From contig OZ231127.1 in NCBI GenBank assembly GCA_965153355.1, forward strand, positions 92,628,001-92,692,000: a DNA stretch of 64,000 bases. The letters run 5' to 3'. The position numbers were made by a program, and so were the translations under genes. Below the pieces are notes generated by a model. That model made no database searches, was not told the origin of the DNA, and was given only the letters and a program-made list of their open reading frames with translations. This DNA is from Flaccisagitta enflata (lineage: Eukaryota > Chaetognatha > Sagittoidea > Aphragmophora). Below, in pieces: positions 35,541-47,954 of the stretch (position 1 is the first letter of the stretch; each line of letters begins with the position of its first letter).

Positions 35541-36410
35541 GACAGTACATACATCACTCAGCATGGAAATCGTTTACATCTATTACTTAGTCTTTTTCAA
35601 TCGTCGGTCTTTCCACCATTAACTTTAGTTTTGAGTTAGGTTAAATTCCAGGGGCTGAAGGGGGGGGTCAGGTTCGAGAATGAGACCAATAGACATGACT
35701 AAAAGAAACAGACACATTGACAGAAGAGATCCTTTTCGGTTTGCATCGTGGTAAACTTTCTTTTTGTATTGAATAGACTGAACATCTCAATCATAGAGAA
35801 ACTATGTGTCTTAGAATATTTCATTTATTTCAGCATCAAAAGTTTTAGCGCCATTTTCATTACATTGTTTACGGGATTAGGTTAGAATTGAAGAGGGCAT
35901 TACGTAAAGAAAAGGACGTAGGGGTTATTGCGTCAAGGAAGAGACAGAGAATTAAGAAAATCAGAGACAGACAGACAGACAGACAGACACAAACCAACAA
36001 AGACAGACTAGTAGAGAAAATTATGAACATTCCATACTGTGTGTTGCTTTTATTAATTATGTATATCTTCTTCTTTACCGAATAAAGTTTCAATCATACA
36101 AAAATCTTTGTGTCATAACAAAAGGAATTTCTTTTAGCCTCAAGTGTTCGTGGTGTGGTATGGGGATGCCGGGAAAATCGTGGGATGCTGGGGCTCTTTA
36201 TTTCATAAGAGGCTATCAACAGACTAGTGATAGGAATTTCAACCGTAGCAACTGCAAGCGAGTTAGAGATTAATTTACCTCAAAGACAGATAGCTAGTTT
36301 GAAAATCCCAGACTTAGAATATTTTCGATGGTTTTTGGCTGAGAACGGTAAGCCCCATTTTATGGGGTTACCAAGGAGATGAGCCAAAAAGGAAATTACA
36401 GGCCATTGTG
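35541..36410. other. Non-coding interval
   Basis: A short GACA run at 35965 and nothing else I can support. Confidence 0.4.
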
Positions 36411-36639
36411 ACAGATGAGAGAGAGAGAGAGACAGAGAGAGAGAGCGCGCAACTTAAAGCAATGGCCCAATGTTGAGCGGCACCAAATCGAAAGCATCGT
36501 GATTTTGCATGACGATGTTTGACTAGAAATTGTCGGTTCACTAACGCGTTAATTCCCTCTTTCCTCCGCTCCTTCTTGGTCGCCATACTTTTACTACTTC
36601 TTCCTTTTGTTTTTCTTTTCTTTTTTTCTTTTTTTAGTC

Positions 36640-36861
36640 TTCTTCCTCGTCTTCTTCTTATGGTTCCTCTTCTTCTTCTTCTTCTTTTTCTTTTTCTTTT
36701 TCTTTTTCTTTTTCTTTTTCTTTTTCTTCTTCCTCTTTTTTTCTTTGTCTCTCTGTCTCTCTGTCTCTCTGTCTCTCTGTCTCTCTGTCTCTCTGTCTCT
36801 CTGTCTCTCTCTCTGTCTCTGTCTCTGTCTGTCTCTGTCTCTGTCTGTCTCTGTCTCTCTC

Positions 36862-36927
<66 letters not shown>

Positions 36928-37020
36928 CCTTCTTCTTCTTCTTCTTCTTCTTCTTCTTCTTCTTCTTCTTCTTCTTCTTCTTCTTCTTCTTCTTCTTCTT
37001 CTTCTTCTTCTTCTCCTTCT
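36640..37020. repeat. Compound TTC, CTCTGT and CT microsatellites
   Basis: CTTTTT and TTC (36660-36740), CTCTGT (36745-36860), CT (36868-36923), and (CTT)n (36929-37016). Confidence 0.95.
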
Positions 37021-37289
37021 CCGCGTTCACCGGAACTGAGATATCTGCGCGTCTCCTCGAATTATGAGTTTTACGCTTTTTACTTCGGTTTTTCACTTCT
37101 CGCGCTTCTCTCTCGAATCTCGAGGACTAAACGCCCACGTTCCGCGCGAGTGAGAGAAGAGTTGCGCTTCCAAGAAAAATTTGAAGAAAAAAAGTAAAAA
37201 CGGAGTTTCTATATCGTCGCGGTCGGGAAGGGGGGGGGGAGGGCAGGGGAGTGTAACACGACCTGTTCCCACACACACAAACATACATA

Positions 37290-37600
37290 CAGTTGAACCC
37301 CGCTCTAACGGATCCGTCACTAACAGATTTCCGCGTATAACAGATGAAAATTCATGGTTTTTTTATACTAATTCTTTTTATTTCCTTTGTTGGCAATAAC
37401 AGAAGTCCGCCTATAACAGAATACAGTTGACCCCCGCTCTAACGGACCCGTCACTAACAGAATTCCGCCTGTAACAGATGAAAATTCATGGTCCTTCTAT
37501 GCAAATTCTTTTCATTTCCTTTGATGGCAATAACAGAAGTCCACCTATAACAGAATAAAATTGTTGACCCCATGAAATCCGTTAGAGCGGGGTTCAACTG
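37290..37600. mobile_element. pogo/Tigger-like MITE with TA target site
   Basis: CAGTTGAACCCCGCTCTAAC at the left and its exact complement at the right end (37581-37600), flanked by TA on both sides. The first half is duplicated inside (CAGTTGACCCCCGCTCTAAC at 37424), and CCGCCTATAACAGA subrepeats are present. Confidence 0.85.
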
Positions 37601-37627
37601 TATATATAATTACACCATAGAATAGCA

Positions 37628-38995
37628 GCCCAAAGGCAGTAAGTGGTCAGCGGTACCCGTGCCCTGCTTGAGTAGGAGGTGATGAAGGTTGAGAGGGAGC
37701 AGGGCAGCGGCCCCAAAGGGGACGAAGTCCTGTAGAACACAGGGGGAATCTGTCCGTCCGTCCATCCATTCGTCCATCCGTCCGTCCTGTTTACCTTCCT
37801 TCTGTCCAGGATGCCCTGTTATTCAAATTTTCATTGAATATCAAGGAGAACTGACAAAAGGCAGAATATGGACAATGGTACCCTTGCCATTTTTGGGCAG
37901 CGGCCCCAAAGGGCCGATGTCCTGTAGGACACAGGGGTGGACCATTACGTACGTCTGTCCGTACGTACGTACGTCCCCCCCCCCCCCCCGAGGCCCCTCT
38001 CGGGCCCCAAATTAGCCCTCTCAAGCCCAAAATCAGCCCACTCAGGCAAAAAATCAGTCCTCTGAGGCCCAAAATTAGCTCCCCCCTGAGGCCCCTTTCA
38101 GGCCCCAAAATAGCCCTCTCAAGCCCAAAATCAGCCGACTCAGGCCAAAAATCAGTCCTCTGAGGCACAAAATTAGCTCCCCCCCCGGCCCCTCTCAGGC
38201 CCCAAATTAGTCCTCTCAAGCCCAAAATCAGCCCACTCGGCCAAAAATCAGTAGTTTGAGGCCTAAAATTAGCTCTTCAAGGCCCTTAATCAGCCTTGTC
38301 AGGACAGACGTACGTAATGGTTCACCCCTGTGTCCTACAGGACATCGGCCCTTTGGGGCCGCTGCCCTGCTCTCACACCACTTCTTCAGCTATCACTCCA
38401 AGCAGGGCATCGGGTACCGCTGACCATGTGCAATCCTTGGATGACTTGTTGTATAGTTTGTAGGTTAAGTTGAGGCAGGAGCAGGCCAGGATCTGGGTCT
38501 CTGAGGCCAGAATCTGGGTCTCAGAGACCAATTTCTTGGTCTCAGAGGCAAGGATTTCAGTTTCTGAGGTCAGGATTTGGTCCTCTGAGGCCAGGATTTA
38601 GGTCTTTTAGGCCAGCACCTAGGTCTTGGAGGTCAGAATCTGGGTCCCAAAGGTCAGGATCTGGGTCTCTAAGGCTTTAATGTGGGTTTTTGGAGCCAGA
38701 ATCTAAGTTTAAGGGGCCAAGATGATAGAACTCAGGCCAGAATTCAGGTTTTCTAGCCAGATAAGGCCCATTTTACCTGGTTTTAGGCCATTGTGCCTGG
38801 ATTTGGCCAATTTTGGGCGGATTTGGACCATTTTGCTTGGATTTGGGCCATACAGTTTGGATTTGGGCCCCAAAGGAGACAAAGCCGAGGGTGGGGCAGG
38901 GGGGGGGGGGGGACGGACGGACGGACGTACGGACGGACAGATTCCCCCTGTGTTCTACAGGACTTCGTCCCCTTTGGGGCCGCTGCCCAAAAAAC
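37628..38995. mobile_element. Composite family C locus: one element nested in another
   Basis: The outer part matches 58580-59370 in opposite orientation: CAGCCCAAAGGCAGTAAGTG, TCAGCGGTACCCGTGCCCTG, AAGTCCTGTAGAACACAGG, GTCC tract, and a tail that breaks at 37885. A second element (about 37888-38432) with its own inverted ends (GATGTCCTGTAGGACACAGG and complement) and a 20-24-bp array of AGGCCCAAAATCAGC type (38000-38290) is inserted there. After it the outer element resumes with a CTGAGGCCAGAATCTGGGTC array (38480-38760) and a right end at 38940-38995. Confidence 0.6.
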
Positions 38996-39248
38996 GCTAT
39001 CGCAACTGCCACATCTAAATTTCGCGTCCGGACATTCTTCAACTTCCGCTGCGTTAAGATCCCACGGACGGACAAGACCTCTTATATAGAGTCGCTTGTC
39101 CGTGGTTAAAAAGCACGTTGTCGCGAGTCATTATGTAGGACCTGTATTGTAGGTACAAACTCTAAAACCGAAATCAAATAACATATATTCTACGCTGCGC
39201 TTCATATCTTTACATTCACACCTACATGCGATGCTTCTCTTCTTTTTT

Positions 39249-39560
39249 ATGTGCGACAACGCACATCTCTAAGACAGGCTTTGACCGTCGGTCGGTCGAT
39301 CGGTCTGTTGGTCTGTAACGCATTCGTTCGACGATGCACACGTCGCACATATTGGCTCACTTGGCCTATTTTTATGGTCTCCTACTTTTTTCACGCAATT
39401 TCTGCGTTTCTGATTTTTAGGTGCGACAAAGCACCTCTATAACTGGCTGTGTCCATTGGTTGGTCGGTTGGTCGGTTGGTTGGTCGGTCGGTTGGTTGGT
39501 AACGCATTCGTTCGACGATCCACACGTCACACCTTATTGGCCTACTTGGCCTTGTTGAGA
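39249..39560 (+). mobile_element. Two Helentron-like elements of the GTGCGACAACGCAC type
   Basis: Heads at 39249 (GTGCGACAACGCACATCTCT) and 39420 (GTGCGACAAAGCACCTCTAT), each with CTATAA or CTAAGAC, a GTCG/GGTT tract, and the shared block AACGCATTCGTTCGACGATS. A reverse copy lies at 45020-45125. Confidence 0.65.
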
Positions 39561-39769
39561 CATCGTCGATTCTACAGAATTACCAAGAAAAAAACAAAAA
39601 AACAAAAAACAAAAAAAACAAAAAAACATTCAAAATCCTTGTACCTGCCTATCGCGCAACAAAATCAGCAAAGACCAGGAACTAAACCAACCAGCCATCC
39701 ACCAACCACCTAACCCACCTAAAACACCACACGCGTCTGGGGTAGCGGTGTATTCCGCCTAGAATTTTA

Positions 39770-39870
39770 GTGGCGGACACGAGACTCCACACGCTGCCAA
39801 GTCCGTCTGTCTGTCCGTCCATCTGTCTGTCCGTCCATCCATCCATCTGTCTGTCCATCTGTAGATTTGT
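39770..39870 (+). mobile_element. Helentron-like head with GTCC/GTCT tract
   Basis: GGCGGACACGAGACTCCACA followed by CTGCCAAGTCCGTCTGTC and an ATCC/GTCC microsatellite. Confidence 0.5.
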
Positions 39871-39899
39871 AGATTCTAAATTTTTGAATTCTATGTACA

Positions 39900-40985
39900 T
39901 CCAGCATTGCGATTATGCTGCTGCTTTGGTCAACTCTTGTTACTATCTAGAGCATAAGTATGTAGACATGCGTTTATAACTCTGGTTAGAATAACAAATC
40001 TATATAAAAATCATTGAGATTCTGAAACTAATTAGAATTTCTAAGCTAGTGCTGCAAACCGCATCTGTTTAGCTCAGGCCGTTTAGAAACGACAAGCAAA
40101 ACAAGATTGATACCCTAAATGAAAAATAACAAAAATATTTCATCTAGATTTCTGCCTTTAGTATTAAAGTCATTTTTGAAATAGATCGAAGGTTTTTTCA
40201 TCTAATTTTTCATCTCTGCTGCAAAACCAAACTCTTATCACATTAACCTGTCTGATACCAGCCCTATTCAATCATTGTGGTTGCAAATAAGGCTATAGGA
40301 AGCACATAGAATTGCCTGACATAAATGATCTTAAACAGTTTTCAAAGAGGGGAGAGTCGTAATGCATTTATACATTGAACTTATATAGAAATGCTTTAAA
40401 AACCCATATTCAAAAACACACTGTCAATTTAAGATATATAACTACATACATAACATATTTGAAAGTTTTTTTTATATATCATTTTTGAATAAACTAACCA
40501 AGTAGTATACTGTCTACATACTTTTGCTCTAGATAGTATATCAAGTAACTTAATGATAAAGACGATACCATGAATTGAACTGGTCAAAAGACGATAATGA
40601 AATCATGATTCAGTCCACTGTTCAAAAGCGAGAATTAAGCGCCATGAATACTTGATCACTTAATCGAGAATAACACAATTTCTTCCATGAGCGGAAATGA
40701 ATAATTCAACTTCTTCAATCATTCCAGGTAAGAACGGGGAAAAATATCGATTCTTTTTCTCATAATCATGATGGGAGTAATCAGCTGCCATTCATTGCCC
40801 TCATCCTCTTTTACTTTCCTATTCGTTTTCTTTTCTATTTTCGTTTTCTTTTCTATTTTTTTTTCTCTCTTCTTTTTTTCTTTTCTTTTTTTTTTCTCTT
40901 TTCTTTTTTGTACTTTTTCCTCTATTTCTTTTTTTTTTCTATTCCATTATCAGTTTCTTTCACCTCGTTTAATACTTCTTGATGG
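39900..40985. other. AT-rich non-coding interval
   Basis: No supportable coding or repeat feature apart from a T-rich tract at 40800-40945. Confidence 0.4.
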
Positions 40986-40989
40986 TGAG

Positions 40990-40993
40990 GCTT

Positions 40994-41036
<43 letters not shown>

Positions 41037-41175
41037 CGATTATGATGATGACGATGACGCTGGTAATTATGATGAAGATGATGATGATGATGATGAAGAT
41101 AATGACAATGACAGTGATGAAAAAAAAGCTGATGATGATAATGATAAAGATGATGGCGCTGGTGAATATGATGAC

Positions 41176-41247
<72 letters not shown>

Positions 41248-41254
41248 AATGATA

Positions 41255-41287
<33 letters not shown>

Positions 41288-41328
41288 GTGGTGACGATGA
41301 TGGTGATGTAAAAAAACTGATGATGATA

Positions 41329-41390
<62 letters not shown>

Positions 41391-41391
41391 A

Positions 41392-41433
<42 letters not shown>
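40990..41433. repeat. (GAT)n microsatellite
   Basis: About 440 bases of GAT/GAC/AAT variants. All poly-Asp, poly-Met and poly-Ser/His ORFs here are artefacts. Confidence 0.95.
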
Positions 41434-41659
41434 TGATATTCCCGGGGAGGATTGACCCCGGTTCAGGCAATCAAAATTGCCAGTGTTGCTCGGAAGTAAA
41501 GAATATTAAAGATGGGCTTAATGTTGAATGTTGAATGTTGATGAGGTCAAACTTGCCCTAAATCTGATAAAGATTTTGATAAGGGAATTGTGGCGTGTCT
41601 GTGTCTCGTATAGTTCGTCTGTCTGTCTGTATGTCTGTTTGTCTGTCTCTATCTATCTT

Positions 41660-41662
<3 letters not shown>

Positions 41663-41708
<46 letters not shown>
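41663..41708. repeat. (CT)n microsatellite
   Basis: About 44 bases of CT. Confidence 0.95.
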
Positions 41709-41711
<3 letters not shown>

Positions 41712-42295
41712 CACACACACACTCACTTTTTTCTGTAAGCATTTTTTTCGGTTTCCTCATTATCCTTTGTGTACTAACTTGTGCTTTTAGCATTTGGGAT
41801 TGTGTTCCCCCCACTCTCTTTATCAAAGCTTTCATGTTCATATTTGCATATCGATAATTCTTTTTTTTCTTCATATCTTTCCTTTGCAGAACTTCTCGAA
41901 TTTTCTAATGGAACAGAAAATGGAACGAGAGCCCAGCCAATGGGTGGGAGCCAACCGGGTGAGTCCACAATGGTATAAAGAAAAAAAATGTTGGAGTAAT
42001 CAAAAACACCAATGTGAAAATATCTTTGGTTTACCTCCCTTATTATAATATGTGCGGTGTAAAAATCCAATATTCAAAGGTTACAGGTGAATGAGCACGC
42101 AGAGATAAAGCAAAAAGAAAAAAAAAGGAATTAGAACTAATAAAAGGAGAGGGGAAATTCTTTGAGTCGCACGCAGCGATTGAGCAAAAAGCAGGCCTGT
42201 ATATTATTGAGTTTTCGCCCCCCCCCCCCGGAGGGAGATGGGGAAGAAAATCAAAGGGGGGGGGGAAAGAGAAAATAGTCGCAAAAGCGTTACAT

Positions 42296-42883
42296 GGTCA
42301 GCGGTACCCGATGCCCCTAAGTTAGTGTATGTAGGATTGAGATTATGAGAGGGGCAGCGGCCCCGGAGGGGCCGATGACCTATAATTCCACATAGGGCAA
42401 TTTTCTCCAGCTTGAGAAGCTGGTTTGGAGGGCCTGGACAATTTTCTCCAGTTTAAGAAGCTGGTTTGGAGGGCTTGATTTTGGGTCTGAAAGGTCTGAT
42501 TCAGGGTCTGAGAGGCGTGGTTTAAGGTCTGAAAGGCTTAATTTGGGGTCTGAAAGGCCTGATTTTGGGTCTGAGGGGTCTAATTTGGGGTCTGAAAGGC
42601 CTGATTTGGGGTCTTAGAGGCCTGATCTGGGGCAAGAAAGGTTTGAAAGGCCTGATTTGGGGTCTAAGAGGCCTGATATGGGGCAAGAATGGGCTGATTT
42701 GAGGTCTGAAAGGTCTGATTTGAGGTCTAAGAGGCCTTTTTTGGGGTCAAAAGGGCTTCATTTGCAGTCTGGGAAGCCTATTTTGAGGCTTTGAGGGGGG
42801 GACGTACGGACGGAAACCGGAGAAAATTGCCCTATGTGGAATTATAGGTCATCGGCCCCTCCGGGGCCGCTGCCCAAAAAGAG
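42296..42883. mobile_element. Family C element with GGTCTGAAAGGCCTGATTTG array
   Basis: GGTCAGCGGTACCCGATGCC at the left, then GGGGCAGCGGCCCCGGAGGG, GATGACCTATAATTCCACAT and AGGGCAATTTTCTCC. A 20-22-bp array follows (about 42430-42790), then the inverted inner end GGAGAAAATTGCCCTATGTG to GGCCGCTGCCC. The outer right arm is absent. Confidence 0.7.
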
Positions 42884-42959
42884 AATTTTGGGAAAATAAA
42901 ACTTTTGACAGTAACAGGGTGAGCAAAAAATTTCGTACTCTGTCTATTGCTTGAAAACC

Positions 42960-43150
42960 TTACTTATTGTGGGAGTTATGAGCTAGAATTTGAACCAGAG
43001 TATCTCGGTTGGTCATACTAAAAGTATGAATCAACAGCAGCTTATAAAATTTCCATACGTGGCCATGACATGTATCTAAAACAAAATAGAAATTCAGTTG
43101 TTGACATGATTTTATTCGCAGAACTGTGCATATTCAAAGAAGAAGGTTTT
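42960..43150. mobile_element. Foldback-family fragment shared with 20425-20600
   Basis: TTTGAACCAGAGTATC, TTGGTCATACT, TTTCCATACGTGGCC, in the same order and spacing as at 20430-20510. Confidence 0.5.
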
Positions 43151-43218
43151 AGAAACATTATTGGCCCCTAGATAGACTGTTTGAGAAGAAATGCATCAAG
43201 GGGAGTTGGTTGGATCAA

Positions 43219-43839
43219 CTAACACATGCGCCACATTTAGGCGGAAAATGTGGGAGGATGGTTAACATAGTAAAAATAACTCCAGTACTATAAAATTTGA
43301 ACTGAAGGTAGCTTTTTAGTAGTATTTTCATTTCGTGTTATGGTTTATTCATAATTCAATACATGAATGGGGTATTATGGCCTTGATGCTGAGATTTCAA
43401 TGTCATAATGTTACGGATTTTTCCCGTTTTGAAATGAACTGAAATTGAACTTCTTTGGAAGGCTTTTACAGGACCATGAGTGACAGAGAGTGAGAAAATT
43501 TGACTGATAATCATGCGGATAGGTATCACATAGTAATTGGAGTGAATGATACGCAGTTTTTGGCCCATAAAAATTGAATTACTGGAAAGACAGACAAAGG
43601 AAAAAAAGATGCAGAAATTCAATTTTCCAAATGCAGCTCATGCGGGACTACATACAAAAACCTATTTTTTACGTTCCCTAGGTCATCTTTATTTAATTGT
43701 TTAGGTTTATGATAACCTAAATTAAGTAATATACCTTATTCAATCAATTGTGGAGGTTTTCTATTCTTTTGGTGACAATAACAAGACTCAATCCTCATTG
43801 AACAGATCATTTTCCGCCTAAATGTGGCGCATATGTTAG
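43219..43839. mobile_element. TIR element of 621 bp, unclassified
   Basis: CTAACACATGCGCCACATTT (43219) continues for 32 bases and is matched by its complement at 43808-43839 with one mismatch. The interior is AT-rich and has an 88-codon minus-strand ORF (43356-43622) with no recognisable domain. No target-site duplication is obvious. Confidence 0.7.
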
Positions 43840-44302
43840 GATGGGGTTTCAGTCAGCAGATATTGATAATTGAATTAGATTAAGACAAAAGATAAATGTG
43901 CACTCATAGGACGAAAACCTATTTTACCCTTCTATTTTTGTCCCTATTGGCTAAAAAATGTATTCTGCTGTCTACCATACATCCTTTTCTCTTATCTAAA
44001 GTATGCAGTATAGCCAAATTTTTATTTTTGAACATTAATTGAAGAGAATTTCATTATTTCCAAGTGTCTTTTCTTTAGATTTGATGACCAGTACATCCTG
44101 TTACTAAATAATAAAAAAACTAGTTAGTAAAACACAATTTAACACTATTCAAACCTTAACTACACTGTTATATTGCTTTATGGGGAAGAAAACCAATCAA
44201 AGGCAGGGGGGGGGAAATCAGTAGCGACTCAATAATATACACCCCTGGCGAAAAGAGAAACAAGGCCAACACCTATAAGTCGCGTGCGAGACTTACAGAC
44301 TA

Positions 44303-44560
44303 AGAAATGAGTTAGAATGACTTAGGATGACTTAGAATGATTTAGAATGACTTAGAATGACTTAGAATGACTTAGAATGACTTAGAATGACTTAGAGTGA
44401 CTTAAAATGACCAAAAAAGACTCTTAATGACTAATGACCCTAATGACCAAAAATGACTTAAAATGACTTAGAATGACTTTGAATGACTTAAAATGACCCA
44501 GAATGACTCAGATTAACTATTATTGACTTCAAATGACTTAAAATGACATTAGAGTTGACG
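44303..44560. repeat. 10-bp tandem repeat (CTTAGAATGA)
   Basis: About 25 degenerate copies of ATGACTTAGA. Confidence 0.9.
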
Positions 44561-44574
44561 TTATGTTATAAAAA

Positions 44575-44675
44575 AGTAAAGTGTGACGGACCGACGGACC
44601 AACGGACCATCGGACGGACCGACGGACGGACCGACAAAGGGGGGTGTAGAGTCGCGTGCACGCGACTAAAAAAGA
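44575..44675 (-). mobile_element. Helentron-like head (family A), minus strand
   Basis: The complement reads TAGTCGCGTGCACGCGACTC, TACACCCCCCTTTGTCGG, then a GTCC/GTCG tract. Confidence 0.6.
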
Positions 44676-45017
44676 GATAAAAGGAGAGGGGAATTTTTAT
44701 GAGTTGCATGTTGCTTTCATGAGTTTTTATGAGCTTACCCTCATTAGAATGCATGGATGCAAAAACGAATCTGGTGGAGTTCAAACTAACAAGGCCAGAT
44801 ACACGGTAAAGTCGCGTAAGGGTGAATTAGGGAGGGTAAAGGAAAATGCTTATCAAGAACGTGGGACGGGGGCAGTGACCCAAAAAAATCCCCCCCCCCC
44901 TCAAAAAAAAAAAAAAGCGCTGAATAGGCACAAAGTTACTAATAGACATACAAACCGACAGAACAACAAACTATGCAGATCAAGCACGCGACTAAAATCG
45001 GGAGAAACAAGGCCAAG

Positions 45018-45128
45018 TAGGCCAATAGGTGCGATGTGTGGATCGTCGAACGAATGCGTTACCGACCGACAGACAGACAGACCAACCGACGGACACAGCC
45101 AGTTATAGAGGTGCTTTGTCGCACCTAG
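45018..45128 (-). mobile_element. Helentron-like element of the GTGCGACAAAGCACC type, minus strand
   Basis: The complement of AGGTGCTTTGTCGCACCTAG gives the head. A GTCG/GTCT tract and AACGCATTCGTTCGACGATC follow, as at 39420. Confidence 0.65.
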
Positions 45129-45298
45129 AAATATTCAAATTCAAATTGATTCAAAATTCAAGCTTCAGTCTTAATAAATTCAGCCCAAGCCAAATCAAAT
45201 CTAATGAAAATCCATCTAAATGTGCATAATTTCAACATATGTGCGCCGAGTAATAAGCATTCATGCACATCTTGCCTGGATAGATTCCCCCGGTTAAC

Positions 45299-45305
45299 AA
45301 CAACC

Positions 45306-45374
<69 letters not shown>

Positions 45375-45475
45375 GCAATATTAACAACAATAACAGCAAC
45401 AACAGGAACAACAACAACAGCAACATTAACAACAATAACAGCAACAACAACAACTACAACTACAACAACAGTATC
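45299..45475. repeat. (AAC)n microsatellite
   Basis: About 75 pure bases, then AAC/AGC/ATT variants. Confidence 0.95.
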
Positions 45476-45779
45476 AGTAAGAAGCATTCACAGTTCTTTG
45501 AGCCACTCTAAATCACTCTAAATGCAAATGATCTATTGATTGATTGATTGATTGATAAAGATTGATTCTAACAAAAGCGCAAATGGCGTCGTAAAGTGCT
45601 GAGCGGCTATTAGGTCGTTGGATCTCACCCTCAACACTTAACTCACTCCCAAATAAAGAGTTTGGGTCTCTTAATGATTTTATGGCTATGGTCTCAGTCA
45701 ATACCATTGAGGAGTTATAGCGCAAATCTAGGTTAAGGACCATTCACATCTGCGTCTTTATCGTTATGAGCAACAAGTT

Positions 45780-45975
45780 CCAACAAGTGACGCGGGGTGA
45801 CCATATCGTAACGAAAAGGGGGGGAGGAGACAGGAGCGTACACCCTCCCTCCTCCCACAACCCCCTCCTGCCACACCCCCCTCCAGACACTTTTTCACTT
45901 GTGTTTTAAAAACAGACCATTGGACAGACCAACGGACCAACGGATGGATGGACAAAGCCTCTCATTGAGTCGCGA
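45780..45975 (-). mobile_element. Helentron-like short element (family B), minus strand
   Basis: On the plus strand it begins AAGTGACGCGGGGTGACCAT and ends in a GGAC tract, AAAGCCTCTCATTGAGTCGC. The order is that of the complement of a family B element. Confidence 0.6.
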
Positions 45976-46044
45976 GTCTGTAAATGGACTCATTCTGCTT
46001 CTACGGACTCAAAGAAAGAAAGAAAAAGATAGTCGCAAAAGCGT

Positions 46045-46900
46045 TAGATGGTCAGCGGTACCCGTTACCCCCATGTGAGTTTATGTGGATGTGTGGTGGT
46101 AAGAGGGGCAGCGGCCCCGCAGGGGCCGATGACCTATGCTTAGCAAGTTTGGAGCTTCAAGGCTGGGATTTGATCTTTGAGGCTGGGACTTGAGCCTGAA
46201 GGCTGGGATTTAAGCCTTAAGACTGGGATTTGAGCCTCAAGGTTGGAATTTGAGCCTTGAGGCTGGGATTAGAGCCTTGAGGCTGGGATTTGAGCCTTGA
46301 GGCTGAGATTTGAGCCTTGAGGCTGGGATTTGAGCCTTGAGGCTGTGATTTGGGCTTCCAGGCTGGGATTTGAGCATCCAAGCTGGGATTCAAGCATCCA
46401 GGCTGGGATTTAAGCGTCCAGGCTGGGATTTGAGCCTCCTGGCTAAGATTTGAGCTAGGAGGCTGGGATTTGAGCCTCAAGGCTGACATTTGAGTCTCAA
46501 GGCTGGGATTTGCCCTTTAAGGCTAGGATTTGAGCCTCAGGGCTGGGATTTGCGCCTCAAGACTGGGATTTGAGCCTCGAGGCTGGAATTTGAGCCTCAA
46601 GGCTAGGATTTGAGCCTCGAGGCTGGGATTTGGGCCTCAAGGCTGGGATTTGAGCATCAAGGCTGGGATTTGAGCCTCGAGGCTGGGATTTGAGCTTCAA
46701 GGCTGGGATTTAGGGCTCAAGGCTGGGATTTGAGCATCAAGGCTGGGATTCGAGCCTAGAGGCTGGGATTTGAGCTTCGAGGTTGGGATTTAGGCCTCAA
46801 AGGGGGTGGACGGACGGAGGAGGAGAAGGAGGAGGAGGAGAAATTTCTCCTGTGTGAAAGCATAGGTCATTGGCCCCTCCGGAGCCGCTGCCCAAAAAGC
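46045..46900. mobile_element. Family C element with a long 20-bp minisatellite
   Basis: GGTCAGCGGTACCCGTTACC, then GGGGCAGCGGCCCCGCAGGG and GATGACCTATGCTT. About 33 copies of GGCTGGGATTTGAGCCTCAA follow (46150-46805), then GGACGGAGGAGGAGAAGG and the inner right end CTGTGTGAAAGCATAGGTCA to GAGCCGCTGCCC. One inner GATGACCTATGCTT is matched by AAGCATAGGTCATTGGCCCC. Confidence 0.75.
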
Positions 46901-47130
46901 AAAAAAGAAGCAAAAAAAGAGAAAAAGAAAGAAAGAAAATTGTACAAAGAAAAAGAAACAAAAAACAAATAAACAGATGGAGGGAAGGAGGAAATAGATT
47001 AATATAACACGCACAAAAAAAGGCAAGACCAAAAACAAGTCAACCTTAGTGTAAGCAGTGACAGTGAAGTATTTACGCAAGACCAATAAAGTCATCAGAT
47101 CTTTTTAAAAGAAAATATATCATAAATGCC

Positions 47131-47259
47131 TCAGAACTGCAAAACTAACTGGCCAACAGATTAATGACCCGACAATCTGACTGATTAATCAAAAAACTAC
47201 AAGAGATTGGCTGATCAGGTCTTTTTCTAGACCCTAATGTAGCTCAAATGAATATGGGT

Positions 47260-47340
<81 letters not shown>

Positions 47341-47500
47341 TGAATATGGCCTGGCATGTTTTTGCTTTCAGTCAAAACTGCAAAACTAACTGGCCAACAG
47401 ATTAATGACCCGACAATCTGACTGATTAATCAAAAAACTACAAGAGATTGGCTAATCAGGTCTTTTTCTAGACCCTAATGTAGCTCAAATGAATATGGGT

Positions 47501-47580
<80 letters not shown>

Positions 47581-47610
47581 CTGAATATGGCCTGGCATGT
47601 TTTTGCTTTC
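47131..47610. repeat. Tandem duplication of about 240 bp with internal (AAC)n
   Basis: Two copies of a unit starting at ACTGCAAAACTAACTGGCC (47136 and 47377) and ending CTGGCATGTTTTTGCTTTCA. Outside the AAC tract they differ at few positions; the second AAC tract is longer. Confidence 0.9.
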
Positions 47611-47954
47611 ATCTTGATTGTTTTTTTTTCTTTTCGAAATCTTCATTACCTTGATTATTCTCATCCAGGTTCTGCCTTGGGAAAGGAGTTGACAGGTTCA
47701 CATTCTAGTTTCAACTCTCCTTTTGTACCTTTTCTATTGTTCTGTTTTGTTGAGAGATGCAAAAAGCGATTCACTTTAACTTTACTCATTGTTCTTTTTC
47801 CCCCAGGATTTTTAAAAGTAATTTGTTTTCCTATTTATCTTCACTTTTATTTTTACTTAAGATCAGTTTTAATAGTCACAATGCTTTGCATTATGATTTA
47901 CCTCATATTCATGTAGCTAATCATTTCAAGTTGTTCTTTGTTATTTATTTTTTT

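Noticed and set aside
36368-37197. Several 180-240-aa ORFs on both strands
   Set aside because: All are translations of CTT and CT microsatellites.
40768-41470. Poly-Asp, poly-His/Ser and poly-Met ORFs
   Set aside because: Translations of the (GAT)n microsatellite.
46150-46805. Regularly spaced 20-bp repeats that might suggest a CRISPR array
   Set aside because: Units are contiguous with no unique spacers, sit between family C arms, and the genome is eukaryotic.
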